DNA from: Teratosphaeria epicoccoides
Lineage: Eukaryota; Ascomycota; Dothideomycetes; Mycosphaerellales; Teratosphaeriaceae
Direction: 5' to 3'
Assembly: GCA_021401465.1 (NCBI GenBank)
Contig: JADDMT010000004.1
Coordinates: forward strand, 574,065-638,064
DNA: 64,000 bases
The notes under the pieces: model-generated
Database searches by the model: none
Seen by the model: only the letters and a program-made list of their open reading frames with translations
What the model was told of the DNA's origin: nothing
In this document: positions 9,972 through 20,859 of the stretch, in pieces
Layout: every line of letters begins with the position of its first letter
Position numbering within the stretch: position 1 is the stretch's first letter
Made by a program: the position numbers and the translations under genes

Positions 9972-11498
9972 ATGACCAAGAGTAGGGACACGGCAACAAA
10001 GGCGCCAAAGAGCCAAAGCGAGAAGCACAAGAAAGCCGCAAGGGAAGTTGCGAAGAAGGCGGCGTTGAGCCAGGAACTTGTCGTCGATTCGGACGATGAG
10101 GATGCGGCGCCGGAGGACAGGAAAGTGGAGAAGGTGACAGTACCGACGCCAAAGGAGAAAGGAGACAAGAGCAAGAAGAAGAGCAGCAAGAAAGAGAAAG
10201 CGGCGCCTGTTAAAGAGCCTCCAAGTGACGAAGATGGGCGCGAGGACAACGGCGGGTCTGCAGACGACGATGAGGTGCAGGGGCCGCCGCCAAGGATTGC
10301 AGACCAACTGCCGGCAAAGGTGAATGGTGTGAAGCGACCGTCGGAAGAGCAGAGCAGCGACGAGTCTGCAGAAGAAATCACTAGTGAGGAGGATAAAGGG
10401 CCGGCTGCGAAGAAGGCCAAGATTGATGATACCGAGTCGTCAGAAAGTAGTGATGAGAGCGACGAACAAGAGGATGGCGATGAGACCGACGTGGACACTG
10501 AGCGTCAAGAGCAGATCCAGCGTGCTGGAGCGCGGTCTCAAGAACGAGAGCCTGAGCCTGCTCCCTCACTACCTGCGAAGCCATTCGTGCCGCCGCCAGG
10601 CTATACACCTTTGAAGATACCAAGGGCGGCCGTCTTACCACTTGACTCCCTTGACGGGAAACAAATATGGCAAATAACAGCACCCTCCGGCGTATCTCTG
10701 TCCTCAATCGCAGAAGTGTCATTGGATGCATTGCAGTCTGGTAGACCTATTCTCAGCCACCAAGGGGCAGACTACATACTTGGTGAAGAGCATGTGGGAG
10801 ACGCGAACCCATACATCTTCCTGCCAGGCAAGGAAGGGTATGTTGCCGCACCACAAAGAGTCAGCAAGACGCTGCATTTGCAACAAATGATATCTCTGCC
10901 CAACCTTACAAGACGGCAGGCCAATCCAACGAAAGGCAGTGCGGCGGCTGCAGATGTCGCAGAAGCGGCAGTGAGCACCATCAGGCCTCAGCCTAAAGGT
11001 CTGCGCATGAGGTGGAAGCCGCTGGGTTTCGGATCTGGTGAGCCGGGCATGCCTCTTTCAGACTCTGATGAGGAGCAGGAACGCAGCCAAAGCAAAGACT
11101 CGCTGCAGTTTCCAAAGGCTCTCGGTGCCCATGGAGGCTCTGAGCCGGTGCCGAACAAGAATGCTGAGGTGCCGACAAAAAAGCACAAGAAGAAGCGGAA
11201 AGAGCAACAGCAGCAAGAAGATTCGATCGCAGACAGCAAATTGGCGGACGATGTTGGACCCACGAGAGCCACTCCAGGAAGGGAGATTACACACCAGCAA
11301 GGCTCGCAGGCAACCTTGGCAGTGAGTCCGGCGAAGAAGGCTGTGATGCCTGAAACTGTAGCGGTCGCTGATGGCGATGTCACGATGGCTGACGGGGCGG
11401 AGCCGCAGAAGATGAGCAGAGCAGAGAAGGCGAAAAGGAAAGAGGAGAGACGAAAAAGGAAGGAGGCCAAGGCCAAGGCGCATGGGGCTGCGGTATAG
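9972..11498 (+). CDS. RPA34: RNA polymerase I subunit Rpa34-like
   Basis: A single exon of 509 codons (508 aa). Rpa34 pairs with Rpa49 on RNA polymerase I and helps initiation, elongation and transcript cleavage. The N-terminal about 200 residues are Lys/Glu/Ser-rich. The folded core starts near PFVPPPGYTPLKIP and carries the family pattern with KQIWQITAPSGVSL, then SHQGADYILGEE and a beta-rich stretch ending near HLQQMISLP. A Lys-rich tail (KAKRKEERRKRKEAKAKA) follows, as expected for this nucleolar subunit. The open frame extends upstream to 9933 without another ATG, so ATG 9972 is the first usable start. It is longer than yeast Rpa34 (233 aa) because of the acidic and basic flanks, which is common in filamentous fungi. 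Confidence 0.82.
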   Translation: MTKSRDTATKAPKSQSEKHKKAAREVAKKAALSQELVVDSDDEDAAPEDRKVEKVTVPTPKEKGDKSKKKSSKKEKAAPVKEPPSDEDGREDNGGSADDDEVQGPPPRIADQLPAKVNGVKRPSEEQSSDESAEEITSEEDKGPAAKKAKIDDTESSESSDESDEQEDGDETDVDTERQEQIQRAGARSQEREPEPAPSLPAKPFVPPPGYTPLKIPRAAVLPLDSLDGKQIWQITAPSGVSLSSIAEVSLDALQSGRPILSHQGADYILGEEHVGDANPYIFLPGKEGYVAAPQRVSKTLHLQQMISLPNLTRRQANPTKGSAAAADVAEAAVSTIRPQPKGLRMRWKPLGFGSGEPGMPLSDSDEEQERSQSKDSLQFPKALGAHGGSEPVPNKNAEVPTKKHKKKRKEQQQQEDSIADSKLADDVGPTRATPGREITHQQGSQATLAVSPAKKAVMPETVAVADGDVTMADGAEPQKMSRAEKAKRKEERRKRKEAKAKAHGAAV

Positions 11499-11585
11499 AC
11501 ATCTATGTCTCTGTCGTTGTACATTATATTGGCGACTGTACCGTATAAAAAGGCCTTGTGGATAATCCGTGGCTCGAAGTGTCCT

Positions 11586-12549
11586 TCATTGCAACGCCCT
11601 CCCACCATCAAGAGGCAACTCAATCCCCGTGATGAAGCTCGCCTTATCGCTTGCCAGAAACGCCGCAGCGTCAGCAACGTCCCTCGGCGTCGCCATTCGT
11701 CCTAAAGGTATGCCTTTGGTAAGCACCGCTCTGCCTTCCTCACTATCCTCACCACCGAGGACAGAGGCGACCTTGATTGACCGGCTGTATCAGCGAGCCG
11801 CATCGAAGTGAATAGAATTGCCATCTCACCATTCCCGTCTCAGCAGCCACGGGCAGAATCGCACTGCACCTCATCCCGTTCCTGGCGAACTCGGCGGCGA
11901 AGCCTTTTGTGATCGCGCTCGCCTACAACATGCAGAGGTACTCAATCAGTAGCCTCCACCATTTTTAGAAAGTGTCGAATCTCACCGCGCCTTTGCTGCC
12001 CGCATACCACACCAAATTCGGCCTGGGTCTCGTCGCTGAAATGGAGCTGATATTGACAAAGACGCCACGCTTCTGCTTCGCAAAGTATGGCTGGACAGCT
12101 GCGGCCGAGTGGTAGGGCGGCAAGACATTGACGTGCATAACGCGATCGTATTCCGCTTGTGGGACGTCGATAGATGGCTGTGGCACTGTATCAGCGGATG
12201 TGCCATAACATCTTCGTCCTTGAAACGTTCAGCCATGGCAAAGGAGACAGACACCGCTCTTATGCACCACGCCCGCGTTATTCACGACTATATTGAGGCC
12301 TCCGAACTTGTCAGTTACGACCTTCAATGCCTCGTGCCAATGGGCCTGGTCCGTGACATCGCCTTCGAAGCACAGGGCTCTGTCGCTTGGTATGGCCTTC
12401 GCCACCCTCTGTCCATTCTCTGCATTGATCTCAAATAACAAGAGATTCGCTCCTTCCTCGATGAACTTCCTCGCGATACCCTCCCCTAAGCCCAGGCCGG
12501 CACCCGTTATGATAGCGGTCTTGCCTTCGAGACGGCCGGGATGACACAT
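11586..12549 (-). CDS. Short-chain dehydrogenase/reductase (FabG-like)
   Basis: Four exons: 12549-12255, 12185-11986, 11922-11830 and 11771-11586, totalling 258 codons (257 aa), the normal classical-SDR length. Motifs occur in order: cofactor-binding [10 protein letters not shown] near residue 16, NNAG, the serine-bearing VNISSIS, catalytic YAGSK (YxxxK) and a C-terminal [12 protein letters not shown] typical of FabG-type enzymes. The reaction is NAD(P)(H)-dependent oxidation or reduction of an alcohol/ketone; the substrate cannot be told. The last intron (11772-11829) needs a CAAG acceptor to keep frame, which is weaker than the others; the more obvious ACAG acceptor would shift the frame. 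It converges on RPA34 with 87 bp between stop codons. Confidence 0.85.
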
Positions 12550-13134
12550 GCCAAATACGTTTAGGTTGCAAAAATGGTCTGCTGATATCTCTATCAGCTT
12601 GACATGAAGTCACATCTCACCTTGTTCCGCCAGATTGTCCAATATCTGTTCATATGTCACGCATATCCAGCCGATTGCCCCGCAAACAGAAGCCGAATGC
12701 AATGCGGGACATGTCTTTGGACCGCCTACGAACCACACCCGCTGGGCCCAGACAAGCAGACGATGCAGGAATGCTGCAGGTGCAGACACGGCACGGCTCG
12801 TGAGGAGCGTGTGCATCAGCTTGAATCGCTTTCTTGCCAGTTCATTTCCGGTTTGCGTTGGTACAGATCCTTCTTGGCAGTAGACAATATACGCTTCAAG
12901 CTTGGAACGCCACAGAGGAAACCATCCACGCAGCATATATAGCACGCTTTCCCTCCCACGTACACTTAGCTCCTCCTCGACTCTTCCATACGCCTGAAAC
13001 GCCTGCTCATTTCGTGATCCGTATCTCGCTGCTGCACAATAGTAGTAAGAGCGTATAGCTTCGGGTATGTAGTGGCTGTTGTGTGCTAATGGGTATCAAA
13101 TTTCTCGTATCGAATTGCTGGAAGAGAGGGGCGT
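12550..13134. other. Intergenic region between SDR and RHO3
   Basis: 585 bp with only chance open frames. It should hold the SDR promoter and the 3' UTR of RHO3. No RNA gene recognised. Confidence 0.4.
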
Positions 13135-13915
13135 CTACATCACCGAGCAACAGCCGGCCTGCTTGTCGCCCTTGACGTTCTTGACTTGCAGAGCCACTCG
13201 TGCAGCCTCGGTGAAAGCCTCGTTGACGCCTCGGTTCTTCATTGCTGAGCACTCTGCGCGCGTTGTCAGCGAACCGCCGTCGCCTTCATGGTATCTTAAA
13301 CTCACCTAGATATCTGAGCGCTTTGATCTTCTCAGCAACGGCTAAACCCTGCTTGTAATCTATCATCGGCCTTTTCGGCTCTCCCTCTTCCTCGTTCTGC
13401 TCCCGCAAATCGCACTTCAGCGCCACGAGAACCAGTTTCACACCAGGACAATTCTCTGCAATCTCGCCCACCCACTTTGTCTCGACATTTTCTAGCGAGT
13501 CGGGCGAGTCGACGGAGAAACATAGGAGAATTGCATGCGTGTCATCGTAGGAGAGGGAGCGTAGACGGTCAAATTCTTCCTGGCCTGCCGTGTCCCACAA
13601 TGAGAGCTCGACGTGGGTGTTATCGATGAAGATGTCGTGTACGTAATTCTCGAAGACTGTAGGCTCGCTGTTGCATGGAGTCGTCAGAGATCCTGCTCAA
13701 GCTGTCTCGGAAAGCCGCTGGTGACTGTCTTACTATACCGTGGGGAAGTATCCTCGTGTGAAGACATTCAGCAGTGAAGTCTTGCCGCATGCACCATCGC
13801 CACTACCCGTATCCATTAGTGCTCTTGCAGGCATTCCCAGGCACGGTATAGCTCATGCGACGTACAGCAAAACCAGCTTGCGCTGTACCGTCTTCGTCCC
13901 GCCACAGAGCCCCAT
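13135..13915 (-). CDS. RHO3: Rho-family GTPase Rho3
   Basis: Exons 13915-13866, 13802-13734, 13667-13306 and 13253-13135 make exactly 200 codons (199 aa). The product is a membrane-anchored small GTPase of the Rho3 type, which acts in polarised secretion, actin organisation and hyphal growth. Visible are the P-loop GDGACGKTS (residues 18-26), the effector region YEPTVFENYVHDIFID, switch II DTAGQEEFDRLRS, the guanine-recognition motif ALKCDL and the ECSAMKN segment. It ends in CSVM, a CaaX box. The start MGLCGGTKTVQRKLVLL resembles other fungal Rho3 N-termini. Introns are 63, 66 and 52 bp with standard ends; the second donor lies within the VYEPT motif, which fixes the junction. Confidence 0.93.
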
Positions 13916-14676
13916 CTTGTGCGGTCTGTCGCTATCTACACCGTTCTTGCTGCTTGCCTCGAAATAATGCTTCGGGGTCTCAGGCGACAGAATACGACGC
14001 GCTACTCCAACCGCCCGGCTTCTAAGCCCCGCTGACAATGGTCAATCCCAGCACGGGTATGGCAACGTTATCGGATGCTTCGGATGTCGTTATCGCCAAC
14101 CCTCTGTCGTCGCGCGTGCCCGATGAACGAATCAGTCCCGGGGCGGTCGTTGGAGTAGATGGTAAGTGTATACATGCACGAAAGGCCGTAGCCGTAGCAG
14201 CAATGTGCGGCTGGTGAAGATGAAGTTCAGAGGCGAACTTGAAATGAACTGCGAAACAGGAACCTTGGAACCTGCAAGCTGGCACGGGCCCAGACTTTCG
14301 TACTTGGATCATCGAAAGTAGTGCAGGCCTGACGAACCTCTGCACGGTGCACCGAGGCCTGGCGCCGATCATTTCAGGGCGTCGGGTACCGAGAAGAATT
14401 GCGACATACAACCTTGCAGGGGTGTCATACCATTTCACTGAGACTAGAAGTCACGGGTACGGGTCGTTCTGATAGGTCTGTCTTGATAGATTTGTGCTAG
14501 AACTGCAGAACCATCGTGCACATGGTCAAGTTCCCAATGGCAGCTTCACATCCACGCTACTTGTGCTAGCTGCATATCATTTCTGTACGTACCTACTTAT
14601 CCGTGCGCATACGTCGAGCCGCCTTCAGCTTCTTTGCGGCGCCTTCATCCTGCCATGGAACCGCTCTTTGCTCTAA
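13916..14676. other. Intergenic region upstream of RHO3
   Basis: 761 bp. One long open frame (14022-14438, minus) lacks protein-like character and probably overlaps the RHO3 promoter/5' UTR. The left-pointing RHO3 and the 3' end of CWC25 flank it. Confidence 0.4.
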
Positions 14677-15966
14677 TCAGTCTACGTCCCGTCCACTCCT
14701 CCTATCCCCTGCTAACCTCCGCTCCAGCCCCACGTTTTCGGCTGCGCGACGCACACCACCCACAAATCTCCCTTGGTCGGATCTGCGCTTCTCATCGTAT
14801 TCCTGCTGCTGCGCTTCCTTTGCCGCGATGTCGGCGAGCCTGTCCTTGCGACCTGACTCCATTTCCGACGCGTTGGACATCATCGCCGCGAGTTTAGCAG
14901 CACGGTCGTCTTCGTCGTTGCCCTCCTTTGTTTGGTCAGCAGGCGAGATATAGGACTTGCGCCTTCGATCGGGAGATAGCGTTCTGCTCCGGCTGCGATG
15001 AGGACGCTCATGCTTGCGAGTCTCACTCCTATGTTTGTATGGCGAGCGGGAGCGAGAGATTGACGAGCCAGACCTGCGAGTGCTGGGGTATGAGCGCCGG
15101 CGGCTCTCGTGCTCCTCGTGATCGCGGCGTCTTCGAGGCGATCTAGATCGGGAATAGTATTCGTCACGGCGTCTATTAGACGGCGAGCGGGATTCGCTGT
15201 AGGCACGCTCTCGCCGTGAACGGTGGCGACGGTCGTCTCGATCCTCATCTCGCCTTCTTCTTGGCGATCTGGAGCGAGAGCGGCCATGATCGCGCTCGCG
15301 GTGTGAACGGTGACGTCTCGACCTTTTGTCGTCATCCTCGTCACTATACCGTCTGCGCTTGCGTCTGTGGCCATCGCCGTCTCGGTGCCGGTGCCTGTGC
15401 CCGTGGCTCCAATGTTTGCGGTCGCGATCTTTGCCGTCATCTTCTGTCTGACCAGCAGCCTGTAAGATTGCTCTTCTTCTCGTAGGGTCACTCATCATAG
15501 CCTCGTAAGCAGCCTGCTCCTGCTTCTTGATAGCGAGCATAGGGTCATTCGAGATTTTGTTCACAACATCGCGTGCACTATTCGCGTTCGAGTTTAATGC
15601 CATGAACCCTTCCTGACCAGCGTCCTTCTTCAAATTCTCGGTTTCTGGTCGCTTAACAAGACCGTCGAGTCTGCGCTTCCCAAGGAGATAACCTTCCATT
15701 TCCTCGCTAACGCCGCCAACACCTGGCCCGCCAGATCCAGGTCCATTGTACATCCAGTCAACGCGCTGCACGCGCTTCTTACCACCGGCTTCTTCTTGAA
15801 GCCGTTGAAGTTCTTCGACCGCGCGTTCCTCTGCGCGCTCCTTCTGGACTTGCTCAATTTTCTTGCGCTCATCCAGTGCTTTCTTTTCTTCATCGTACAC
15901 CCGCCGCTGATTTGACATGACAGCGGGGTGCCATGACTTTTTGTTGTTGAGATCGCCGCCTCCCAT
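14677..15966 (-). CDS. CWC25: Pre-mRNA splicing factor Cwc25
   Basis: A single exon of 430 codons (429 aa). Cwc25 joins the activated spliceosome and promotes the first transesterification step. The N-terminus [15 protein letters not shown] is the family hallmark (CIR domain), followed by a Lys/Glu-rich helix and the conserved [16 protein letters not shown] segment. Residues about 150-340 are an Arg/Ser-rich tract, as in nuclear splicing factors. The C-terminal block ending near [23 protein letters not shown] resembles the conserved tail. The end overlaps no neighbour. Start choice is fixed by the MGGGDL motif. It diverges from CSN2 across 523 bp. Confidence 0.93.
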   Translation of the reverse strand: MGGGDLNNKKSWHPAVMSNQRRVYDEEKKALDERKKIEQVQKERAEERAVEELQRLQEEAGGKKRVQRVDWMYNGPGSGGPGVGGVSEEMEGYLLGKRRLDGLVKRPETENLKKDAGQEGFMALNSNANSARDVVNKISNDPMLAIKKQEQAAYEAMMSDPTRRRAILQAAGQTEDDGKDRDRKHWSHGHRHRHRDGDGHRRKRRRYSDEDDDKRSRRHRSHRERDHGRSRSRSPRRRRDEDRDDRRHRSRRERAYSESRSPSNRRRDEYYSRSRSPRRRRDHEEHESRRRSYPSTRRSGSSISRSRSPYKHRSETRKHERPHRSRSRTLSPDRRRKSYISPADQTKEGNDEDDRAAKLAAMMSNASEMESGRKDRLADIAAKEAQQQEYDEKRRSDQGRFVGGVRRAAENVGLERRLAGDRRSGRDVD

Positions 15967-16489
15967 GGTTGCGGTATTATCGACGATTCACAGATGGAAG
16001 ATGCAGCCTTGCACCACTGTTTTGTCAGATGCGATAGGACAAGACGTCCTATCCTGGTAGCCACTCCGCAGCGTAGTGCCAACTGCGTCCGTACAAGATC
16101 TGGTAGCGACTAGAGCGCAGTCAAATATGGTCCAAGGTCCGCAGCCTAGGTCCAAGGCCGGGGACAGCATTGTTGATGATCACGCAAAGTGAAAGGTGTG
16201 GCACTCAAAAGTGAAAGTCGCCGTCAAGAGGCGGCTGTGTCCCGCACTTGACTCGCGCACCGTACCGCGCGTGGGCAACGCCTAAAGCTTCGAGAGCTTC
16301 CAGGCTTCGAATCGAAACGCCAGCCAAAAGAGAAACATCTCGCACACATCAAAGCTTGGATCAAGCCAAACAGTCGTCAATTCGATGGAAACGGAGCATA
16401 AGCTGGCATCGCAGTACCGAAACACATCAATATAGCATATAAACTAGTGCTCGATCAACCACAGGACTTCCCGAGCAATACTATCCAAT
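15967..16489. promoter_or_regulatory. Divergent promoter CWC25/CSN2
   Basis: 523 bp between the two ATGs. A TATA-like sequence (CATATAAAC, about 16436-16444) lies roughly 45 bp before the CSN2 start, close for a TATA element, so it may be incidental. Confidence 0.4.
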
Positions 16490-18161
16490 ATGTCTGACGA
16501 CGATGATTTCATGCAAGACTCCGACAACGAGAACTACGACTTCGAGTACGACGATGATGAAGGCGACGAGGACAATGAGGCAAGCGTGGACGTGGAGAAC
16601 AAATACTACAACGCCAAGCAGATGAAGGCGGACGATCCGGAAGATGCTATCGAGGAATTTCTCGGCGTCCCTGCTCTAGAGTCAGAAAAGGGAGATTGGG
16701 GCTTCAAAGGTCTGAAACAAGCCATCAAGCTGGAGTTCAAGCTGGGCCGCTATGACAAGGTCAGCTTCGCAATCTGAACGATTTCAGCCGACTCGGACTG
16801 ACTGCCGATTCGCAGGCTGTCGAGCATTACACGGAGCTTCTCACGTACGTCAAATCTGCCGTCACCCGGAACTACTCCGAGAAGTCGATAAACAACATGC
16901 TGGACTTCATCGAGAAGAACGCCGAGGACGAAGCGGCAAATGATTGCATGGAGAAGTTCTACTCGCAGACCCTCGAGTCGTTCCAAGCCACGAACAATGA
17001 GAGGTTGTGGTTGTCAACGAATACCAAGCTTGCACGATTGTGGCTGGCCCAAAAGGACTACTCCCGCTTGACAGAGAAGTGTCGCGAGCTCCACAAGGCG
17101 TGTCAGAGAGAGGATGGGTCCGATGACCCAAGCAAAGGCACATACTCCATGGAAGCCTATGCACTCGAGATCCAGATGTATGCGGAGACCAGGAACAACA
17201 AGCGTCTGAAGGTATGACAAATCTGCTGGCACCAACTACCAGGACGAGACTGACTTTACCAGGGGTTATACGAGCGTGCGTTGCAAGTCAAGTCGGCGGT
17301 GCCACATCCCAAGATCATGGGCGTCATTCGCGAGTGCGGTGGCAAGATGTACATGAGCGAAGGTGAGTCAATGCAAGGGATGCACTGCACCTGATCACGC
17401 GCGCTGATGACCGATCAGAGAATTGGAAGATGGCTCAGAGCGACTTCTTTGAATCGTTCCGCAATTACGACGAAGCTGGTTCGCTACAACGTATCCAGGT
17501 GTTGAAGTATCTGGTTCTCACTACCATGCTGATGGGCTCTGACATCAACCCCTTCGAGTCTCAGGAGACCAAGCCATACAAAAACGACCCGCGCATTGCG
17601 GCTATGACGGAGCTCGTTGATGCGTATCAGAGGGATGATATCCATCAATATGAGAACGTTCTGAGAAGGAATCAAGATCTTCTTGCAGATCCTTTCATTG
17701 CCGAAAACATCGACGAAGTCACACGCAGCATGCGCACCAAAGCAGTCGTCAAGCTGGTTGCGCCATACACGCGTTTCCGCCTCGACTTCATTGCGAAGAA
17801 GCTCGACATCGACCTTGACGAGGTTCAAGATATCGTAGGATTCTTAATCATGGACCAGAAGCTGCGTGGCAAGATCAATCAGGACGCCGGGACGGTCGAG
17901 ATTGAGAGCCGCTCTGATCAAGACCGCATGCACACTGTGGCTGATTGGACGAAGGCCATTCGGTCACTCGCCTCATTCGTGCTGAATGAAGGAGACGGGT
18001 TCAAGAGCGATGACAGCGGATCCGCCCCCATGGGAGCCGGTGGCGTTCCTCTCACCGCTACGTCGGATATCCTTAATATTGCTGCCCAGGGACGTGGCGG
18101 TGGTCCAGGCGGAGGGAAGAGGAAAGGTCGTGTGACGTTCGGTGGGAGAGCGCTTGGTTGA
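16490..18161 (+). CDS. CSN2: COP9 signalosome subunit 2
   Basis: Four exons: 16490-16759, 16816-17211, 17263-17362 and 17419-18161, totalling 503 codons (502 aa). CSN2 is the largest PCI subunit of the COP9 signalosome, contacting cullin during NEDD8 removal. An acidic N-terminus ([12 protein letters not shown]) is followed by the conserved [22 protein letters not shown] and [11 protein letters not shown] helical repeats, then [17 protein letters not shown] and [13 protein letters not shown], and the PCI/winged-helix module near residues 300-430. The C-terminus is Gly-rich. The exon junctions restore these motifs without gaps. Introns of 56, 51 and 56 bp have normal GT..AG ends. Confidence 0.95.
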
Positions 18162-20859
18162 TGCTTGAAAGGTCTCATGCGGTGTGTATGACTTGCAGTG
18201 GCGGACAGCGAGCATCCCGGCTTGTGGGATTGTCAACCTCGCGAATCGCGCCTCATGCGACATTCACGGGTTATGGTGGGCGCCAACGAAGAGCGCCAAG
18301 GGGATCCGATCGCACTGCCGACCTTTCGGGAAATGGCAGGTAGGCCCACGAAGGATTTGGAAGCAGAGTATTTCTTGATCCTTCATCAGCTGAGGGCAAT
18401 GTGACGCGGGTGGGGCGCTGCTTGCCGACTGGCAGCAGACAGCATGACTATGATCAGATGAAAGCATTACATGACTTATTGGCCGTCAGCCTACCGCCAG
18501 CCCGTCGAGATCCTCCCGGTGCAGATAGAGAATATGATGGCGCGCCACTTAGCATTGCGACAGCGTCACACGCAGGGCTTAACGCGGCGTCGAGAAACTG
18601 GGGCTTACCGTTGCACCGGTCCCGTCGTGTGCATGTGTCTTGCGCAAGGACCCAAGATGTTCAGCCGGCATCCTGGAGCCCTTCTGTCCGGATATCTTCG
18701 GCCGCTGTCGTGCTGGTGATACAGAAGTTGGGTTTAGTGACACTTGGGTGCGCGCGAAATTCCGTGGGTCTCTCTTTCTCCACTGGAGCTCTACTAGCTT
18801 TTACTGTTCCTGCAGCGATGTTGAGGTTTGCGCAGAGTCGACCGTAATACTGTCCGGTTTGCTTTTCTTACGCGGTTAGAGATGCCGCGCTGTGGCTCTG
18901 GTATCAAGACCGCTCGCTCGCGTGCGTGCAAGCCAGGTGCGCGGATATGATTCGAGCAAATCACGCCCAACGTGCAACCCTTCGGAAATCACCATTGCTA
19001 CGTTCTCTTTCTGCTTGGTAAATTCTCCGTGGCGTTCGCAGGCACCCGATGTCGCATGGATTTGACCTAGTCCTTGCTTGCGGAGAGCGCCTCCGCGTGC
19101 AACAAGCGAGAGGGCCTGCCGTGCAGAGGTGGGCACAGCCTGGCCAGTGATCCAGATTGCCGGATCCCGTGAGAGATGCTAACCCCACTCTGGTGGGTTT
19201 GGGAAAAGTCCAGCTGTTTGTTACTCGTCGCACATTTCGTCCTGAGCGTCGTCCTTTGTGAACACAAGATCGGCTTCAAGAATGCTTGTGATTGTTGGCG
19301 GACGATGCTTCAAGTTGATAAGAGTCAGTCCATGCATTTCACCGCACGACGGACGAGGATCACGGCCATCTCATTTGAACGGCGCGCGCCACCTCGTGTT
19401 CGACGAGATCAGGTCAACGACAGACAACCTAATGCTCGAGATCGCCGACGCCTCACGCTACCCATGCTGCACCACAAGTGGCGTTCCCAGTAACCAGTCC
19501 ACTATCGACGCGGGCACAGCATCATCTTACTTATGAGACACAGCACTATTGACTGACAGTAGCCCGTGTGCCCATCAGGCTCGTCAGCGTTACTGCCTAT
19601 GCTTCCCCGGCCCCAAGTGCTGCCCGTCTCACACCAAGGCTTGCCTGGATCGTTTTATCTGCATGAGGCTTCACGTTGGTGCATGGGAGGATTGCCAGTC
19701 GTTTCTATAAGCTCGTCAGCTGGCGTGAATAGTGACGAGGGCAAATTTTACACGGTTCAGGCAGTTGCGCGTCGGCATTGCTTGCGTTTCGTCGTCTTCG
19801 ACCATGCCAATAATCCTTCGGCCTGACCTGTCATGTGAGCGAAGCGTCATGGGCCATCGGGACATGTTTGACTGCAGCCAAGACGTGATCTGATCGCCCT
19901 CCCCAATTTCTGCTCTGTGTACCCCATAAACTCGTGCCGTGAGGCGTGTATTCCTGTGCGGCGGAGCGGTTACGCTTACGGTACCTGGCATGGAACATTC
20001 ATTCGATGCGATTGAGCGAAGGCCAGATAGGCTGCACTCGTAGGAAGACGGAGTCTCCACTACTCATGATTCAAGACCAAGCGAAAGCTCAGCTCAATTC
20101 CGGTGCTGCCGAAGTGAGCAGAGAAATGTAGACCCCTGGTGGAGGCGTTCGTCTCCGACTGCCGCTGCAGGTGGATCTGAGTAGATGCGTGATCGTATAT
20201 CTGTGTCTGGGTCCGCAGTTCTGCTGCGTCGTGCACTGCTTGCTGCTGCTTGTCTCCAACAAGAGTCCCAGCACCCCGGTCAGACCTGCGTTGTTGCAGG
20301 TTACTCGACAGCAAGGAAGAACCGCCCTCTCTTCTCTGTCACCCACCCATCCAGACTCTGCAGCGCAGTCCGAGTCTCCGAGCGAGCGAGGCAAAGCTCT
20401 GTACGTACCTTTCTTCTACTGCATGTTTGCTCGGCTGCCATTGCGCTGAGGGGTCGTCTTGATGCTGAATTCCTCTTTCCAACGTTGCTGACACTGCTTC
20501 GCTGTCGCCAGGGGACAACCCGATGCCCTACCATCTCCGAACACAGGCTTGAGCATACTGCTGGTTGGTCCCAGCGCTTGCACTGTTTATGCAGCTGGTC
20601 GTCGCCATTGTTGCGGAGCCCCAGCGGTCTGGAGATTGCAACACTGGACTGTGCCTTGAACAACACCACATTCCAGTGTCTGCCTTCTGCTAATATCGCC
20701 ACATCACCTCATCGACTAGTCCATTTGCTCATCATTGACTGACAGCTCTCACTAGCAGACAGTGCACATTATTATTGCAGCAACAGACTGGATCGGCGAC
20801 GAAATTGCCCCACTTGTTTGCTCTAGCTTGGGCTGCCTAGCCCGAATTTGCCTGTGAGG
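18162..20859. other. Large intergenic region upstream of the otubain gene
   Basis: About 2.7 kb, the longest apparently gene-free stretch of the left part. The longest open frame (20185-20742, plus) has non-protein-like composition. No tRNA, repeat or transposon sign is visible. It may hold a long promoter/5' leader for the downstream gene or a non-coding RNA, neither of which I can show. Confidence 0.35.

Noticed and set aside
14022..14438. 138-codon minus-strand frame upstream of RHO3
   Set aside because: Same strand as RHO3 and in its 5' region, but no splice joins it to the Rho3 start, which already has its own ATG and full motif set.
20185..20742. 185-codon open frame upstream of the otubain gene
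   Set aside because: Composition is low in structured helices and rich in Arg/Ser/Cys from chance; nearby frames overlap and no motif is visible. More likely promoter or 5' leader.
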